From contig NZ_LGCL01000015.1 in the NCBI RefSeq assembly GCF_001306115.1, forward strand, positions 310,001-374,000: DNA of 64,000 bases, read 5' to 3'. The notes beneath the pieces are model-generated. The model ran no database searches. It was not told the DNA's origin and was given only the letters and a program-made list of their open reading frames with translations. The position numbers were made by a program, and so were the translations under genes. The first letter of the stretch is position 1. Every line of letters starts with the position of its first letter. This document shows, piece after piece, positions 33,588 to 43,072 of the stretch. Source of the stretch: Ornatilinea apprima. Lineage in GTDB: Bacteria > Chloroflexota > Anaerolineae > Anaerolineales > Anaerolineaceae.

Positions 33588-34574
33588 CTATCCGCCAATC
33601 TGCTGCATACAGCGCCCGTGCGGGGTGATGTGCTCCGCCAGGGTGTGGCCTTCGGGCTTTACGCGCAGCGCCTGCTGCAGAAGGGGCAGAATTGACTCCC
33701 CGGCGCGCAGAGCCGGCAGTAGCGGAATTTCCACATCGCTCAACAAGCACGGGCGGATATTCCCATCCGCCGTCAGACGCAGGCGGTTGCATTCCGCGCA
33801 GAAATGGTCACCCACCGGTGAGATGAAGCCCACCTTGCCCATTCCGCCCGGCAGAGAATATTCCCGCGCCGGTCCCAAACCCACCTTGCGCGTCAGCGGC
33901 TCCAGGTGCAGCGGCTCAAGAATCTGCAGCATCTCTTGAATGGAAATATAGGCGTTTTCCGGTTCTGGGAAGCCCGGCCCCCACGGCGCCTGGTTTTTCA
34001 CCGGCATCAACTCAATAAAACGCACCGTCCAGGGGTGTTCTTTAGCCAGCAGAGCCATATCCATCAATTCATCATCGTTCACCCCGCGCATGGTCACCAC
34101 GTTAATCTTGAGCGGCGCCAGGCCAGCTTTCTCTGCGGCGGCAATGCCCTGCCAGACGTTCTCAATGCTGCCAACGCGGGTGATGCGGGTGAATTTATCC
34201 GCGTCGAGCGTATCGAGACTTACATTAACGCGCTTCAGCCCCGCTTCCGCCAGTGGTGCAGCCAGGTCAGCCAGTAAAATTCCATTGGTAGTCAGCGACA
34301 CGTCTTCAATTCCCGGCGTCTCCGCGATCATCCGCACCAGGCGCGGAAGTTCCTTGCGCACCAACGGCTCGCCCCCGGTTAATCGCACCGCGCGCACCCC
34401 ATATTGGGCCGCTACGCGCACCACCTCGGCGATTTCCTCAAAGTGCATAATTTTCTCATGCCCCAGTTTCTCAACCCCCTCCGGCGGCATGCAGTACACA
34501 CAGCGCAAATTACAGCGGTCTGTAACCGATATTCTCAGGTATTCGATCTGGCGTCCAAACGTGTCTCGCAGCAT
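33588..34574 (-). CDS. moaA: GTP 3',8-cyclase (molybdenum cofactor biosynthesis)
   Basis: The 328-residue radical SAM enzyme turns GTP into 3',8-cyclo-7,8-dihydro-GTP, the first step of molybdenum cofactor synthesis. The radical SAM cluster cysteines are in TDRCNLRCVYCMPPEG, and the second cluster is in FCAECNRLRLTADGNIRPCLLS. Other matches are LTGGEPLVRKEL and NVSLDTLD. The C-terminus ends QQIGG, the double-glycine typical of MoaA. AAGGAG precedes the ATG. A MoeB-like adenylyltransferase gene runs divergently upstream, so molybdopterin genes cluster here. Confidence 0.96.
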   Translation of the reverse strand: MLRDTFGRQIEYLRISVTDRCNLRCVYCMPPEGVEKLGHEKIMHFEEIAEVVRVAAQYGVRAVRLTGGEPLVRKELPRLVRMIAETPGIEDVSLTTNGILLADLAAPLAEAGLKRVNVSLDTLDADKFTRITRVGSIENVWQGIAAAEKAGLAPLKINVVTMRGVNDDELMDMALLAKEHPWTVRFIELMPVKNQAPWGPGFPEPENAYISIQEMLQILEPLHLEPLTRKVGLGPAREYSLPGGMGKVGFISPVGDHFCAECNRLRLTADGNIRPCLLSDVEIPLLPALRAGESILPLLQQALRVKPEGHTLAEHITPHGRCMQQIGG

Positions 34575-34834
34575 TCCAGCTCCTTAGGCAGATCTAATTT
34601 TGACAGCTTCGGTGGCATTCAAATTTTACCACAGCCAGGCAGCCCGAAGACTGCTGCGCCCTGAATCGTGAAGTTTATCACTGTTTTATCAGACGAACAT
34701 CTCAATTCCAGGCTGGGCATGCGCGCGGGCGCATGACAGCCTTCCTTTCCCAAATAAACTCACCCTCGCTCGGGTCGTGTTTCTGGTATGATGATAAAAA
34801 CAGCCCCGGTTCATTTCTCAAACAGGAGGAGCGT

Positions 34835-35590
34835 ATGGAATCCCTTTCAGAACACGAAAAAACACGCTATGCTCGCCACCTCATCCTGCCTGAAATCGGG
34901 CTGGAAGGGCAGCAAAAACTCAAAGCCGCCTCAGTGCTGGTGGTGGGAGCGGGCGGTTTAGGCTCAACGATTTGCATGTTCCTGGCCGCTTCGGGGGTTG
35001 GACGCATCGGCGTGATCGACGCCGACACGGTAGACCTCTCCAATTTGCAGCGCCAGGTCATTCACACCACGCCGCGCCTGGGCATGCCCAAAGCCGAATC
35101 GGCGCGCGAGCAAATGCTGGCCATCAACCCGGAAATTGAAGTTGCCGCCATCACCCAGCGCTTCACAGCGGAAAACGCCCATGCATTGGCAGAAGGCTAT
35201 CAGATTTTCGTCGACGGCACCGACAACTTCGCCACCCGCCTGCTGATCAACGACCTGGCCGTGCAAACCCAACGCCCGTTTGTCTACGGCGCGATTTACC
35301 ATTTTGAAGGCCAGGCCAGCGTGTTCGACGCCAGCCGCGGGCCCTGCTACCGCTGTCTCTTCCCCGGCCAGCCCCCGCGGGACGAGGCCGGTGCGCCGCC
35401 CAATGGCATCTTCACCCCTCTGCCCGGCACCATCGCCACCCTCGAAGCCAGTGAAACCATCAAACTGATCACCGGCGTGGGTGAACCGCTCATCGGCCGC
35501 CTGCTGCTCTACAACGCTCTGGAAATGACCTTCGAGACCATCCACCTGCAAAAACAGCCCAATTGCCCGGTCTGCGGGCAGCATAAATAA
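34835..35590 (+). CDS. moeB: MoeB/ThiF-type adenylyltransferase
   Basis: The 251-residue protein activates a small sulphur-carrier protein (MoaD or ThiS type) by adenylation. It starts with LSEHEKTRYARHLILPEIGLEGQQKL, has the nucleotide-binding VVGAGGLGSTICMFLAASGVGRIGVIDADTVDLSNLQRQV, FVDGTDNFATRLLINDLA, and zinc cysteines in CYRCLFP and CPVCGQ. It lacks the C-terminal rhodanese domain found in some MoeB proteins. Its divergent neighbour moaA favours a molybdopterin role, but a thiamine or thiocarboxylate role is possible. ATG 34835 is fixed by GGAGGAGC just upstream. Confidence 0.9.
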   Translation: MESLSEHEKTRYARHLILPEIGLEGQQKLKAASVLVVGAGGLGSTICMFLAASGVGRIGVIDADTVDLSNLQRQVIHTTPRLGMPKAESAREQMLAINPEIEVAAITQRFTAENAHALAEGYQIFVDGTDNFATRLLINDLAVQTQRPFVYGAIYHFEGQASVFDASRGPCYRCLFPGQPPRDEAGAPPNGIFTPLPGTIATLEASETIKLITGVGEPLIGRLLLYNALEMTFETIHLQKQPNCPVCGQHK

Positions 35591-35614
35591 TTCCCATCCT
35601 GAGGAGAATGCCCC

Positions 35615-36490
35615 ATGAATCGCCACCAAAGACCGTTTGCCATCATCACCCTGATTGCCGCGCTGATGCTGGCCTGCTCCTTCAGCATGCAGCTTACCGA
35701 CCCCACTGCCACGCCCCAACCGCCAGCCACACTCTCGCCTACCTCGGCTCCAACCGATCCCCCCGCGCCAGCAGACACCGCGACCGCCGTCTTCACGCCC
35801 CTGCCCACCATCGCGCCCATGCCCACTCAGGCTGAACCGCCCGCTCTGCAGATTGTTTCCCAGCCCATCTATATTGAAAGCGCTTCCCCCTACTACGTCA
35901 TCGAAGGCAGCCGCCCGCTGATGCAAAACGCCGGGACCGCCGGAGACACCTTCAACACGCTGGTGCAGCAAATTCTGGACGAGCAGGTCAACAGCTTTAC
36001 CACCAATCTGGCCGACATCGAAGAATGGCGCGCGGAGAACATGCCCGGCATGGCGAGTACCATGCACTTCGACTATTCGCTGCTCTATAATGACAACGGC
36101 ATTGTCAGCATTCTGATCAATTTGGATGTCTACGTCGCCGGCGCGGCGCATCCCTCTCCCTTCTCGATCACACTCAACTTTGACCTCACCCGCGGCCGCG
36201 ACCTGGCCCTGGCCGACCTCTTCACCCCCGGCGCGGACTACCTGGGGCGCATCGCCAACCTGTGTAAAGCCGATCTCAGCACCCGCGAGTACATCGACTA
36301 TTTGACCGGCGCCGACCCCACGCTCGAAAACTACCGCAGTTGGAACATCACCCCCGATGGATTGCTGATCACCTTCGACGCCTATCAGGTTGCCCCTTAC
36401 GCTGCCGGGCCGCAAACCGTGCTCATAGAGTACAGCCAGTTAAACGACCTGATCCACCAGACCAGCCCTCTACACAACATTCCGCGATAA
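35615..36490 (+). CDS. Hypothetical lipoprotein with a DUF3298/DUF4163-like domain
   Basis: The 291-residue protein has a lipoprotein-like signal with LIAALMLACSFSM, a Thr/Pro linker (TPQPPATLSPTSAPTDPPAP) and a folded domain from about residue 80. PLMQNAGTAGDTFNTLVQQILDEQVNSF, YSLLYNDNGIVSILINLDVYVAGAAHP and FNLTRGRDLALADLFTP resemble DUF3298/DUF4163 domains found in secreted bacterial proteins and in RsiV-type anti-sigma factors. No catalytic site is apparent. The end of moeB is 25 bases upstream and GAGGAG precedes the ATG, so the genes may be cotranscribed. Confidence 0.72.
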   Translation: MNRHQRPFAIITLIAALMLACSFSMQLTDPTATPQPPATLSPTSAPTDPPAPADTATAVFTPLPTIAPMPTQAEPPALQIVSQPIYIESASPYYVIEGSRPLMQNAGTAGDTFNTLVQQILDEQVNSFTTNLADIEEWRAENMPGMASTMHFDYSLLYNDNGIVSILINLDVYVAGAAHPSPFSITLNFDLTRGRDLALADLFTPGADYLGRIANLCKADLSTREYIDYLTGADPTLENYRSWNITPDGLLITFDAYQVAPYAAGPQTVLIEYSQLNDLIHQTSPLHNIPR

Positions 36491-36543
36491 GCGCGGCTTG
36501 GTGATACAATAACGCTTGCATTTTTTATTTGTAGAGGTCTGGT

Positions 36544-37419
36544 ATGCAAGAGCAGAAAAATTCAAAGAAAATCATCCTGGCCAGCCTGGCCCACCCCGAC
36601 GACGAAAGTTTTGGCATGGGCGGCACGCTGGCCTTATATGCCCGCCAGGGAGCGGACGTTCATCTGGTGTGTGGCACGCGCGGCGAGGCCGGAGACGTGG
36701 ACCCCGTTTACATGAACGGATTCCATTCGGTGGCCGAGGTGCGCATGCACGAGTTGAGCTGCGCCGCCAACGCCCTCGGCCTGGCCAGCGTGGAATACTT
36801 GGGCTACCGCGATTCGGGCATGCCCGGCTCTCCCGATAACCGCCACCCCCACGCCCTGGTAGCCCAACCAACCGAAGAAGTGGCCCTTAAAATCGTCTAC
36901 CACATCCGCAAGCTGCGCCCGCAGGTGGTGCTGACCTTTGACCCCATCGGCGGTTACCGCCACCCCGATCACATTGCCATGCACCTGGCCACCGTCCAGG
37001 CGTTTGACCTGGCCGCCGACCCGCAGGTGCGCGTGGAAGAGAATCTGCCGCCTTACAAGCCCCAGAAACTGCTCTTTCACGTCATCCCGCGTGGATATCT
37101 GCGCGCCGCGGTGCGCCTGATGCGTCTGCTCGGCCAGGACCCCAGCCGCTACGGACGCAACAAAGACATCGACCTGACCGCGCTGGCCAATGTTAATTTC
37201 CCGGTGCATGTGGCCATCAATTACCAGCGCGTGGCACGCCAGCAGGAAGACGCCGCCGCCTGCCACGCCAGCCAGGGTGGCCAGCAGAACCGTAACAGCC
37301 TGGTGCGCATTCTCCAACGCATGATGAATTCCAAAGTAGACCGGTTCATGCAGGCCTACCCCACCCCGCCCGATGGCTACCTGGCCAAAGATTTGTTTGA
37401 CGGCGTATCCGTTAATTAA
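36544..37419 (+). CDS. PIG-L/LmbE-family deacetylase
   Basis: The 291-residue protein has the metal-binding LmbE/PIG-L signatures: LAHPDDESFGMGGTLALYARQG at the start, TRGEAGDV, and a second histidine motif GGYRHPDHIAMHLAT near residue 140. These are zinc-dependent N-acetylglucosamine deacetylases used in mycothiol, bacillithiol, GPI and antibiotic pathways. The substrate here is unknown; no thiol-biosynthesis glycosyltransferase lies next to it. The ATG follows GTAGAGGTCTGGT, giving a reasonable ribosome-binding site. Confidence 0.88.
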   Translation: MQEQKNSKKIILASLAHPDDESFGMGGTLALYARQGADVHLVCGTRGEAGDVDPVYMNGFHSVAEVRMHELSCAANALGLASVEYLGYRDSGMPGSPDNRHPHALVAQPTEEVALKIVYHIRKLRPQVVLTFDPIGGYRHPDHIAMHLATVQAFDLAADPQVRVEENLPPYKPQKLLFHVIPRGYLRAAVRLMRLLGQDPSRYGRNKDIDLTALANVNFPVHVAINYQRVARQQEDAAACHASQGGQQNRNSLVRILQRMMNSKVDRFMQAYPTPPDGYLAKDLFDGVSVN

Positions 37420-37621
37420 ACTGCTTCGGCTGTGGGTTCCCGGCGGTTTAGAAATCGGTTTGACGCGCAGTAGTTGATCCGCCCTCTCCGCCGCCCGACA
37501 AGAGAATTTTCTTCTTCCGCAGGGTCGGACGGCCATCGGCTTCATGAAAACAAACCACCCTCCCCTATGCTGAAAAACGCATTTTGGGGAGGGCTTGGGG
37601 TGGGGTCCGGCTATATAATAC
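37420..37621 (+). other. Intergenic region with a palindromic element
   Basis: No gene. It holds an inverted repeat at 37555-37605: CCACCCTCCCC pairs with GGGGAGGG and the following GGGGTGGGG. There is no T-run, so it looks like a repeat element rather than a terminator. A TATATAATA string near 37612 lies just before the end of the thioredoxin gene on the opposite strand. Confidence 0.5.
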
Positions 37622-38128
37622 TTACCCCTTCAACATCTCTTTGATTCGTCCCGACACGGCTTTATAAACCGGGCAGCGGTCATACACCGCGCTGAACATC
37701 ACCACGCCGCCCAAAACCAACAGCAGCCAGTTTTGCGCGCTGAACCAGCCAATCGCCGCCAGCGCCAACCCGGATGCCAGCCGCAGCAGGCGCGTAAAGG
37801 CAGACATGCCCCTCACCGCCGGCTCGCCAGTCAGCACCGACTCGAAAAAGGCGGCAATTTCCGGCTCAGGCTGCATGCCCACCCGCCGCGCCACTTCTTT
37901 CCCGTCTCGAAACCCCACCATGGTGGGAATCCCCATCACTCTCAGCTCTTGCAGCACTTCCGGGTGATCGTCAGCGTTGATTTTTACCACATCCACCTGG
38001 CCCTGGTACTGCTTGCCCACTCGTTCAAACGCGGGCGCCATGGCCTTACAGGGCGTGCACCACGGCGCCCACAGATCCACAATCACCGGTCGTGGATTAT
38101 TTCGAATTTCATCCAGCGGATTTACCAT
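37622..38128 (-). CDS. Thioredoxin with a C-terminal DUF2892 membrane domain
   Basis: The 168-residue protein has a thioredoxin domain at residues 1-105 with the active site DLWAPWCTPCKAMAP (CTPC) and the cis-proline segment GIPTMVGFRDGKEV. A second region from about residue 110 is a two-helix DUF2892 (YgaP-type) membrane domain with LRLASGLALAAIGW, LVLGGVVMFSAVYDRCPVYKAV. The fusion should tether a cytoplasmic thioredoxin to the membrane. A free DUF2892 protein gene lies directly upstream in the same operon. ATG 38128 is chosen as the normal thioredoxin start; a frame to 38323 overlaps that gene. The ribosome-binding site is weak. Confidence 0.88.
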   Translation of the reverse strand: MVNPLDEIRNNPRPVIVDLWAPWCTPCKAMAPAFERVGKQYQGQVDVVKINADDHPEVLQELRVMGIPTMVGFRDGKEVARRVGMQPEPEIAAFFESVLTGEPAVRGMSAFTRLLRLASGLALAAIGWFSAQNWLLLVLGGVVMFSAVYDRCPVYKAVSGRIKEMLKG

Positions 38129-38142
38129 TTGTTTCACCAGGT

Positions 38143-38349
38143 TTATTTCTTGTTCGTGCGAATTTTCAGCAGAGCATACGCCGGGCAAAAACCAACCAGG
38201 CCGGTCAGCAAAGGAATAAACCCAACCACCTTGAAAACCCATGCCAGCCCGCCGCTGACCGCGCCGCCCCAGCCCATCCACAGTAAAACGGCTCCAACAA
38301 CTACCCGTAAGATACGATCCCAAGAGGCTTCATTAACCATGTTCTTCAT
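38143..38349 (-). CDS. DUF2892 family small membrane protein
   Basis: The 68-residue protein has two hydrophobic segments, ILRVVVGAVLLWMGWGG and VFKVVGFIPLLTGLVGFCPAYALLK; the FCPAYALLKIRT end is the DUF2892 signature (usually CPxYxLLG). Related domains are fused to rhodanese or thioredoxin in other proteins, and the next gene is such a fusion, which supports a joint role in thiol or sulphur chemistry at the membrane. GGAG lies near the start. A frame reaching 38424 is not used. Confidence 0.83.
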   Translation of the reverse strand: MKNMVNEASWDRILRVVVGAVLLWMGWGGAVSGGLAWVFKVVGFIPLLTGLVGFCPAYALLKIRTNKK

Positions 38350-38465
38350 TTTTTCTCTCCTTAAAAAGTTAAGAGCAAAACATTTGTTTACGTTGTATCC
38401 ATCCATCAGATGCAGCGACTCCAAAAAAAATTCATTTTTGCGGAAACTCTAACCAGGCGTTAATT

Positions 38466-38495
38466 GAAACGAGGGCGGCCTCAGCCGCCCCCGCC
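38466..38495 (-). terminator. Candidate terminator after clpB
   Basis: GGGCGGCTGAGGCCGCCC stem-loop on the minus strand, 28 bases after the clpB stop, with only a short T-rich tail (CGTTTC). It also has a plus-strand T-run. Confidence 0.5.
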
Positions 38496-38517
38496 TTTTT
38501 CTCTGCTTCTGCAGGGC

Positions 38518-41109
38518 TTACTCTTCCACAACTTCAGCGTTAATCACCGGCACAAACACCAGCCCCTGCGGGCCAACGTCCACGCGGATGGTATCGCCGC
38601 TGTGGAATTCGCCCGAAAGCACTTTGATCGCCAAATGATCTTGCAGCTCGCGCTGGATGGCGCGTTTCAGCGGGCGCGCGCCAAAATCGGGATCATAGCC
38701 CGCGTCTGCCAGGTACTGGCTGGCCTCGGGAGTCACCTCCAATTGATAGCCCTTTTCTTGCAGCAGCGCCGCAACCCGCCGCAGTTGAATCGCCACAATG
38801 TGCGCCAGGTCTTCCCGCGTCAGCGGATGGAAGACCACCACCTCATCCAGGCGGTTGAGAAACTCGGGGCGGAAGTGCGCCTGCAGCACGCGGATAATTT
38901 CCTCACGCTTCACCTCGCGCCCGCTGTTCATCCACAGCTCGCCGCCCAGGTTGCTGGTTAGAATCACCACCGTATTGCGAAAGTCCACCGTGCGCCCGTG
39001 CCCATCGGTCAGGCGGCCGTCATCCAGCAGCTGCAGCAGCACGTTAAACACTTCCGGGTGGGCTTTTTCAATTTCATCAAACAGCACCACGCTGTACGGC
39101 CGCCGCCGCACGGCTTCGGTCAGCTGGCCGCCTTCATCGTAACCTACATAACCGGGAGGCGCGCCCACCAGGCGCGAGACGGTGTGCTTCTCCTGGTATT
39201 CACTCATATCAATGCGGATCATGGCGTGCTCTTCGTCAAACAGAAACTCCGCCAGCGCGCGCGCCAGTTCGGTTTTACCCACGCCAGTCGGCCCCAGGAA
39301 GATGAAGGAGCCAATCGGCCGGTTGGGATCTTGCAGCCCGGCGCGCGAGCGCCGCACCGCGTTCGAGACAGCCGCGATGGCCTCATCCTGCCCCACCACG
39401 CGCTGGTGCAGGCGTTCTTCCATGTGCAGCAGTTTCTGCATTTCGCCTTCCATCAACCGCGAGACCGGGATGCCCGTCCAGCGCGAGACGATCTCGGCAA
39501 TCTCTTCATCGTCCACTTCTTCTTTCAGCAGCGCGCCTTCCCCCTGCAGCTCCTTCAGGTGCTGCTCAGCCTGCGCGCGCTGTTTCTGCAGAGCGGGCAG
39601 CTCGCCGTATTTGAGGCGCGCGGCCTGTTCCAGGTCGGCCTGGCGCTCGGCCTGCTCGATTTGCGTATCCACCTGCTCCATCTTTTCCTTGATGGCCTGC
39701 AAAGCGGCGATGGCCTCTTTTTCGGTTCTCCAGCGGGTGTTAAGCTGGCTCTGTTTTTCACGCGCGTCGGCCAGTTCTTTTTCAATCTTCTCCAGCCGCT
39801 CGCGAGATGCCTTGTCTTTTTCCTTTTGCAGCGCCTGGCGCTCAATTTCCAACTGCATCATCTGCCGGTCGACTTCATCCAGCGGCTGCGGCTTCGAATC
39901 GATTTCAGTGCGCAGGCGCGCCGCGGCCTCGTCGATCAGGTCAATGGCTTTATCGGGTAGATGGCGGTCCGTGATATAGCGGTGAGACAATGCCGCAGCG
40001 GCGATCACCGCCGGGTCGGTGATGCGCACGCCGTGATGCACTTCGTAGCGCTGTTTTAGCCCGCGCAGAATGCTGATCGTGTCGCTGACCGAAGGCTCTT
40101 CCACCAGCACCGGCTGAAAACGCCGTTCCAGCGCCGGGTCTTTTTCCACATATTTACGGTACTCATCAATCGTGGTCGCGCCGATCAGATGCAGCTCGCC
40201 GCGTGCCAGCATCGGTTTGAGCATGTTACCGGCATCCATCGCGCCCTCAGCCGCGCCAGCGCCAACCACGGTGTGCATTTCGTCCACAAATAAAATCACT
40301 TCGCCCGCCGAATCGGTGATCTCTTTCAGCACCGCTTTCAGGCGCTCTTCAAACTCACCGCGGTATTTCGCCCCGGCCACCAGCGCGCCCATATCCAGTT
40401 GGATCAGGCGCTTGCGCTTTAAGCCTTCGGGCACATCGCCCTTAACAATCCGCTGCGCCAATCCTTCCACAATGGCGGTTTTGCCCACGCCGGGGTCACC
40501 AATCAGCGCCGGGTTATTCTTGGTGCGCCGCGAGAGAATCTGCACCGTGCGGCGGATTTCTTCATCGCGGCCCACCACCGGGTCTAGTTTGCCCTGGCGC
40601 GCCATGGCCGTCAGATCGCGGCCATATTTTTCCAGCGCCTGGTAGGTGCTCTCCGGGTTCTGAGACGTAACCCGCTGCGTTCCGCGCACGCTGGCCAGCG
40701 CTTTGAGAATATTGTCTTTGGTCAGGCCATACTCTCCCAACCGTTTTCCTTCCACCGATTCGCTTAACCCCAATAAGATATGCTCTGTGGAAACATATTC
40801 ATCTTTCATGCCCTTGGCAATCCGCTCTGAGGCCGTCAGCACGTCGCTGGCCTGCCGCGACAGGCCCACCTGCACATTGCCGCCGTACACTTTGGGACGG
40901 TTGTCCAGGTCTTTTTCAACTTCTTCTTGAAGCGCCACCGCGCTGCCGGCCACCCGCGTAACCACCGCCGGCACCACGCCATCTGCCTGACGCAGCAGCG
41001 CCAGCAGCAAATGAGCCGGTTCAATGGTCTGATGTTGAAGTTCCTGCGCCAGGCGCTGCGCGTCCATCAGCGCTTCTTGCGCCTTTTCTGTGTAACGTTC
41101 CAGATTCAT
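38518..41109 (-). CDS. clpB: ATP-dependent protein disaggregase ClpB
   Basis: The 863-residue AAA+ chaperone rescues aggregated proteins together with DnaK. It has the N domain (to about 145), AAA1 with Walker [16 protein letters not shown] and Walker [16 protein letters not shown], the long coiled-coil middle domain (about 410-530, for example [19 protein letters not shown]), AAA2 with Walker [55 protein letters not shown] and the C-terminal cap. The ATG follows GGGAGGAG. No CIRCE operator is visible in the 150 bases upstream. Length and motifs are normal. Confidence 0.97.
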   Translation of the reverse strand: MNLERYTEKAQEALMDAQRLAQELQHQTIEPAHLLLALLRQADGVVPAVVTRVAGSAVALQEEVEKDLDNRPKVYGGNVQVGLSRQASDVLTASERIAKGMKDEYVSTEHILLGLSESVEGKRLGEYGLTKDNILKALASVRGTQRVTSQNPESTYQALEKYGRDLTAMARQGKLDPVVGRDEEIRRTVQILSRRTKNNPALIGDPGVGKTAIVEGLAQRIVKGDVPEGLKRKRLIQLDMGALVAGAKYRGEFEERLKAVLKEITDSAGEVILFVDEMHTVVGAGAAEGAMDAGNMLKPMLARGELHLIGATTIDEYRKYVEKDPALERRFQPVLVEEPSVSDTISILRGLKQRYEVHHGVRITDPAVIAAAALSHRYITDRHLPDKAIDLIDEAAARLRTEIDSKPQPLDEVDRQMMQLEIERQALQKEKDKASRERLEKIEKELADAREKQSQLNTRWRTEKEAIAALQAIKEKMEQVDTQIEQAERQADLEQAARLKYGELPALQKQRAQAEQHLKELQGEGALLKEEVDDEEIAEIVSRWTGIPVSRLMEGEMQKLLHMEERLHQRVVGQDEAIAAVSNAVRRSRAGLQDPNRPIGSFIFLGPTGVGKTELARALAEFLFDEEHAMIRIDMSEYQEKHTVSRLVGAPPGYVGYDEGGQLTEAVRRRPYSVVLFDEIEKAHPEVFNVLLQLLDDGRLTDGHGRTVDFRNTVVILTSNLGGELWMNSGREVKREEIIRVLQAHFRPEFLNRLDEVVVFHPLTREDLAHIVAIQLRRVAALLQEKGYQLEVTPEASQYLADAGYDPDFGARPLKRAIQRELQDHLAIKVLSGEFHSGDTIRVDVGPQGLVFVPVINAEVVEE

Positions 41110-41259
41110 GGTTCACTCCTCCCAATCAACAAATAAAACTTCTCCATCGCGTTGATGGAGGCTTCATCTATTTACTTTAGGCCCAAACTGTAAACCCTTT
41201 ATTAATAAATTGTCAGAAGGATATAGGAAAATCAGCCATGCCAGTAAAAAGAAGCTGTT

Positions 41260-42030
41260 TTACGTCTCATAAGCCAGCTCCACCCCCAGCCAGCGGCACA
41301 GCAGCCGGCGCAGCAGACCCAGTGGTAGCAGCAGAATGGCGTGCAGCACCAGGCTCACGCCAAATGCCACCGCCAGGCTGCCGCAGGCGCGGTTCACCAG
41401 CGGCAGCAGCCAGGTTTGCAGCCAGTTGCCCGCCCCGGCCAGCAGCGCGGCGCCCAGCAGCGCGGCCGCCAGCAGAAGCACCGGCAGCCAGGCGTAACGG
41501 TCTGATGCCGAGGGCAGCATGGTGGCGCTGATGGTGAAGGCCAAGTAAAACCACAGCCAGAAATCGGGCAGCCGCGGCAGGCTGATCAACGCCTGCCAGA
41601 GCGCTGCCCAATCCCCCGCGCTGAGCAGCCCCGCCAGCGGCGCAAGCCCCAGCGGCTGCCCGCCCAGCCACAACATGACTGCCCCACCGGTGAACAGTGG
41701 GGCAGCGCCAATCATCGCGTCGCGGAACAGATCCGACTTTTCAGTTTCTACATAACCAAGCTGCAAGCGGCCGCCGGGCAGCAGGCGTGGAATCAGCGAA
41801 AATTTGCCGGTTCGCACGCGTAGCAGCCGGGCAGCCAGAAAATGACTGGATTCATGCAGCAGCACACCGGGAAAAAACAGCAAGGCATACATTGCCAACC
41901 CGATCTCCTCGCGGCGGGTCAACAGCACCAATACACCTTGCAGCTCCCGGTGCAGCCAGCGCTGCGCGAACCAAAACGGAATGGCGCAAGCCGCCAGCCA
42001 GATGAAACCATCCAGCGCGGAAAACCACAC
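41260..42030 (-). CDS. Membrane-embedded zinc metalloprotease-like protein (HExxH)
   Basis: The 256-residue protein has about six hydrophobic segments and one zinc motif, FPGVLLHESSHFLAARLL (HESSH), near residue 60 inside a membrane region. This resembles M50-type or related intramembrane metalloproteases, though the usual NPDG-type second motif is not clear. The start is GTG 42030, sharing one base with the tpiA stop (TAGTG), a clear sign of coupled translation. The partner substrate is unknown. It may be an inactive or lineage-specific relative. Confidence 0.65.
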   Translation of the reverse strand: MWFSALDGFIWLAACAIPFWFAQRWLHRELQGVLVLLTRREEIGLAMYALLFFPGVLLHESSHFLAARLLRVRTGKFSLIPRLLPGGRLQLGYVETEKSDLFRDAMIGAAPLFTGGAVMLWLGGQPLGLAPLAGLLSAGDWAALWQALISLPRLPDFWLWFYLAFTISATMLPSASDRYAWLPVLLLAAALLGAALLAGAGNWLQTWLLPLVNRACGSLAVAFGVSLVLHAILLLPLGLLRRLLCRWLGVELAYET

Positions 42031-42788
42031 TAGAGCGCGGCCGCCTTGACAATCGCCAGGAAGTCTTCAGCTTTCAAGCTCGCGCCGCCCACCAGGGCGC
42101 CGTCGATCTCAGCCTGTCCAAAGAATTCCGCCGCGTTGGAGCCCTTCACGCTGCCGCCATACAGCACGCGCACGGCCTCAGCCGCCGCGCTGCCGAACAT
42201 CTCTTTCAACGGCACACGGATGGTCTCAAAGATCACTTTGTTGGCCAGGTCGCCGCTGGCAGCCTTGCCGGTGCCAATCGCCCAGATCGGCTCATAGGCC
42301 ACCACCACTTTGGCGGCTTCTTCGGCGCTCAAACCGGCCATATCGGCCTTTACTTGCCCAACCACCACCTCGTTGGTGCGGCCAGCTTCGTTTTCTTCCA
42401 GGGTTTCACCCACGCACATGATCGGCGTCAGGCCGTGCGCCAGAGCGGCTTTGACCTTCTTGTTGACCGTCTCGTCGGTCTCGGCAAAGTACGCGCGCCG
42501 CTCGGAGTGGCCAATAATCACATAACCACAGAACTCGGCCACCATCGCCGGAGAAAGCTCGCCCGTGAACGCGCCGCTTTCTTCCCAGTGCAGGTTTTGC
42601 GTGCCCACACCCACTTTGCTGCCCTTCACCAGGCCAGAGACGGCCGGCACCGCGGTCGCGGGCGGGCACAGCACAATTTCCACCGCGTCAATCTTGTCCA
42701 ATTCAGGCAGCATCGCGCCCACCAGGGTGGCCGCTTCTGCGGCTGTCTTATTCATTTTCCAGTTACCGGCTACAAATGGTTTTCGCAT
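42030..42788 (-). CDS. tpiA: Triosephosphate isomerase
   Basis: The 252-residue TIM barrel interconverts dihydroxyacetone phosphate and glyceraldehyde-3-phosphate. The catalytic lysine is in FVAGNWKMNK, the histidine in VIIGHSERRAYF and the glutamate in VVAYEPIWAIGTGKAA. The phosphate loop appears at VLYGGSVKGSNAAEF. ATG 42788 is chosen because AGGAG lies seven bases upstream. Its stop overlaps the start of the membrane metalloprotease gene by one base. Confidence 0.97.
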   Translation of the reverse strand: MRKPFVAGNWKMNKTAAEAATLVGAMLPELDKIDAVEIVLCPPATAVPAVSGLVKGSKVGVGTQNLHWEESGAFTGELSPAMVAEFCGYVIIGHSERRAYFAETDETVNKKVKAALAHGLTPIMCVGETLEENEAGRTNEVVVGQVKADMAGLSAEEAAKVVVAYEPIWAIGTGKAASGDLANKVIFETIRVPLKEMFGSAAAEAVRVLYGGSVKGSNAAEFFGQAEIDGALVGGASLKAEDFLAIVKAAAL

Positions 42789-42998
42789 CACGCAACTCCT
42801 CAATTTAGTTTGATATTTTCGCTCTTTATGAAATCGGCGGGTTCAAATTGAACCCATTCCGGGAGCTTCCATTCAATCAATTCCCGACCTCTACCCCCGT
42901 TTTCCACTGACCTTCCATTTTGAGCCAGGTTAAAACGGGATGAGACCTGTTTCAATTTTACCAGAAAGGGATGATAAAAATTTCCACATTTGATGACA

Positions 42999-43038
42999 AA
43001 AATCCACCACCCCGGTGCTTCGGGGTGGTGGAAAAGAG
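42999..43038 (-). terminator. Terminator after the OsmC-type gene
   Basis: On the minus strand, CCACCACCCCGAAGC and GGGGTGGTGG form a ten-base stem with a small loop, followed by ATTTTTGTC. It separates the OsmC gene from tpiA. Confidence 0.88.
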
Positions 43039-43072
43039 GAGACCTGTAGATTGTTTTATGGACGAAATGGAA

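Noticed and set aside
34964..36415. Minus-strand open frame of 483 residues
   Set aside because: Antisense shadow of the moeB-like and lipoprotein genes; glycine/valine-rich low complexity.
41110..41259. CIRCE or other heat-shock operator upstream of clpB
   Set aside because: No TTAGCACTC-N9-GAGTGCTAA or similar element is present.
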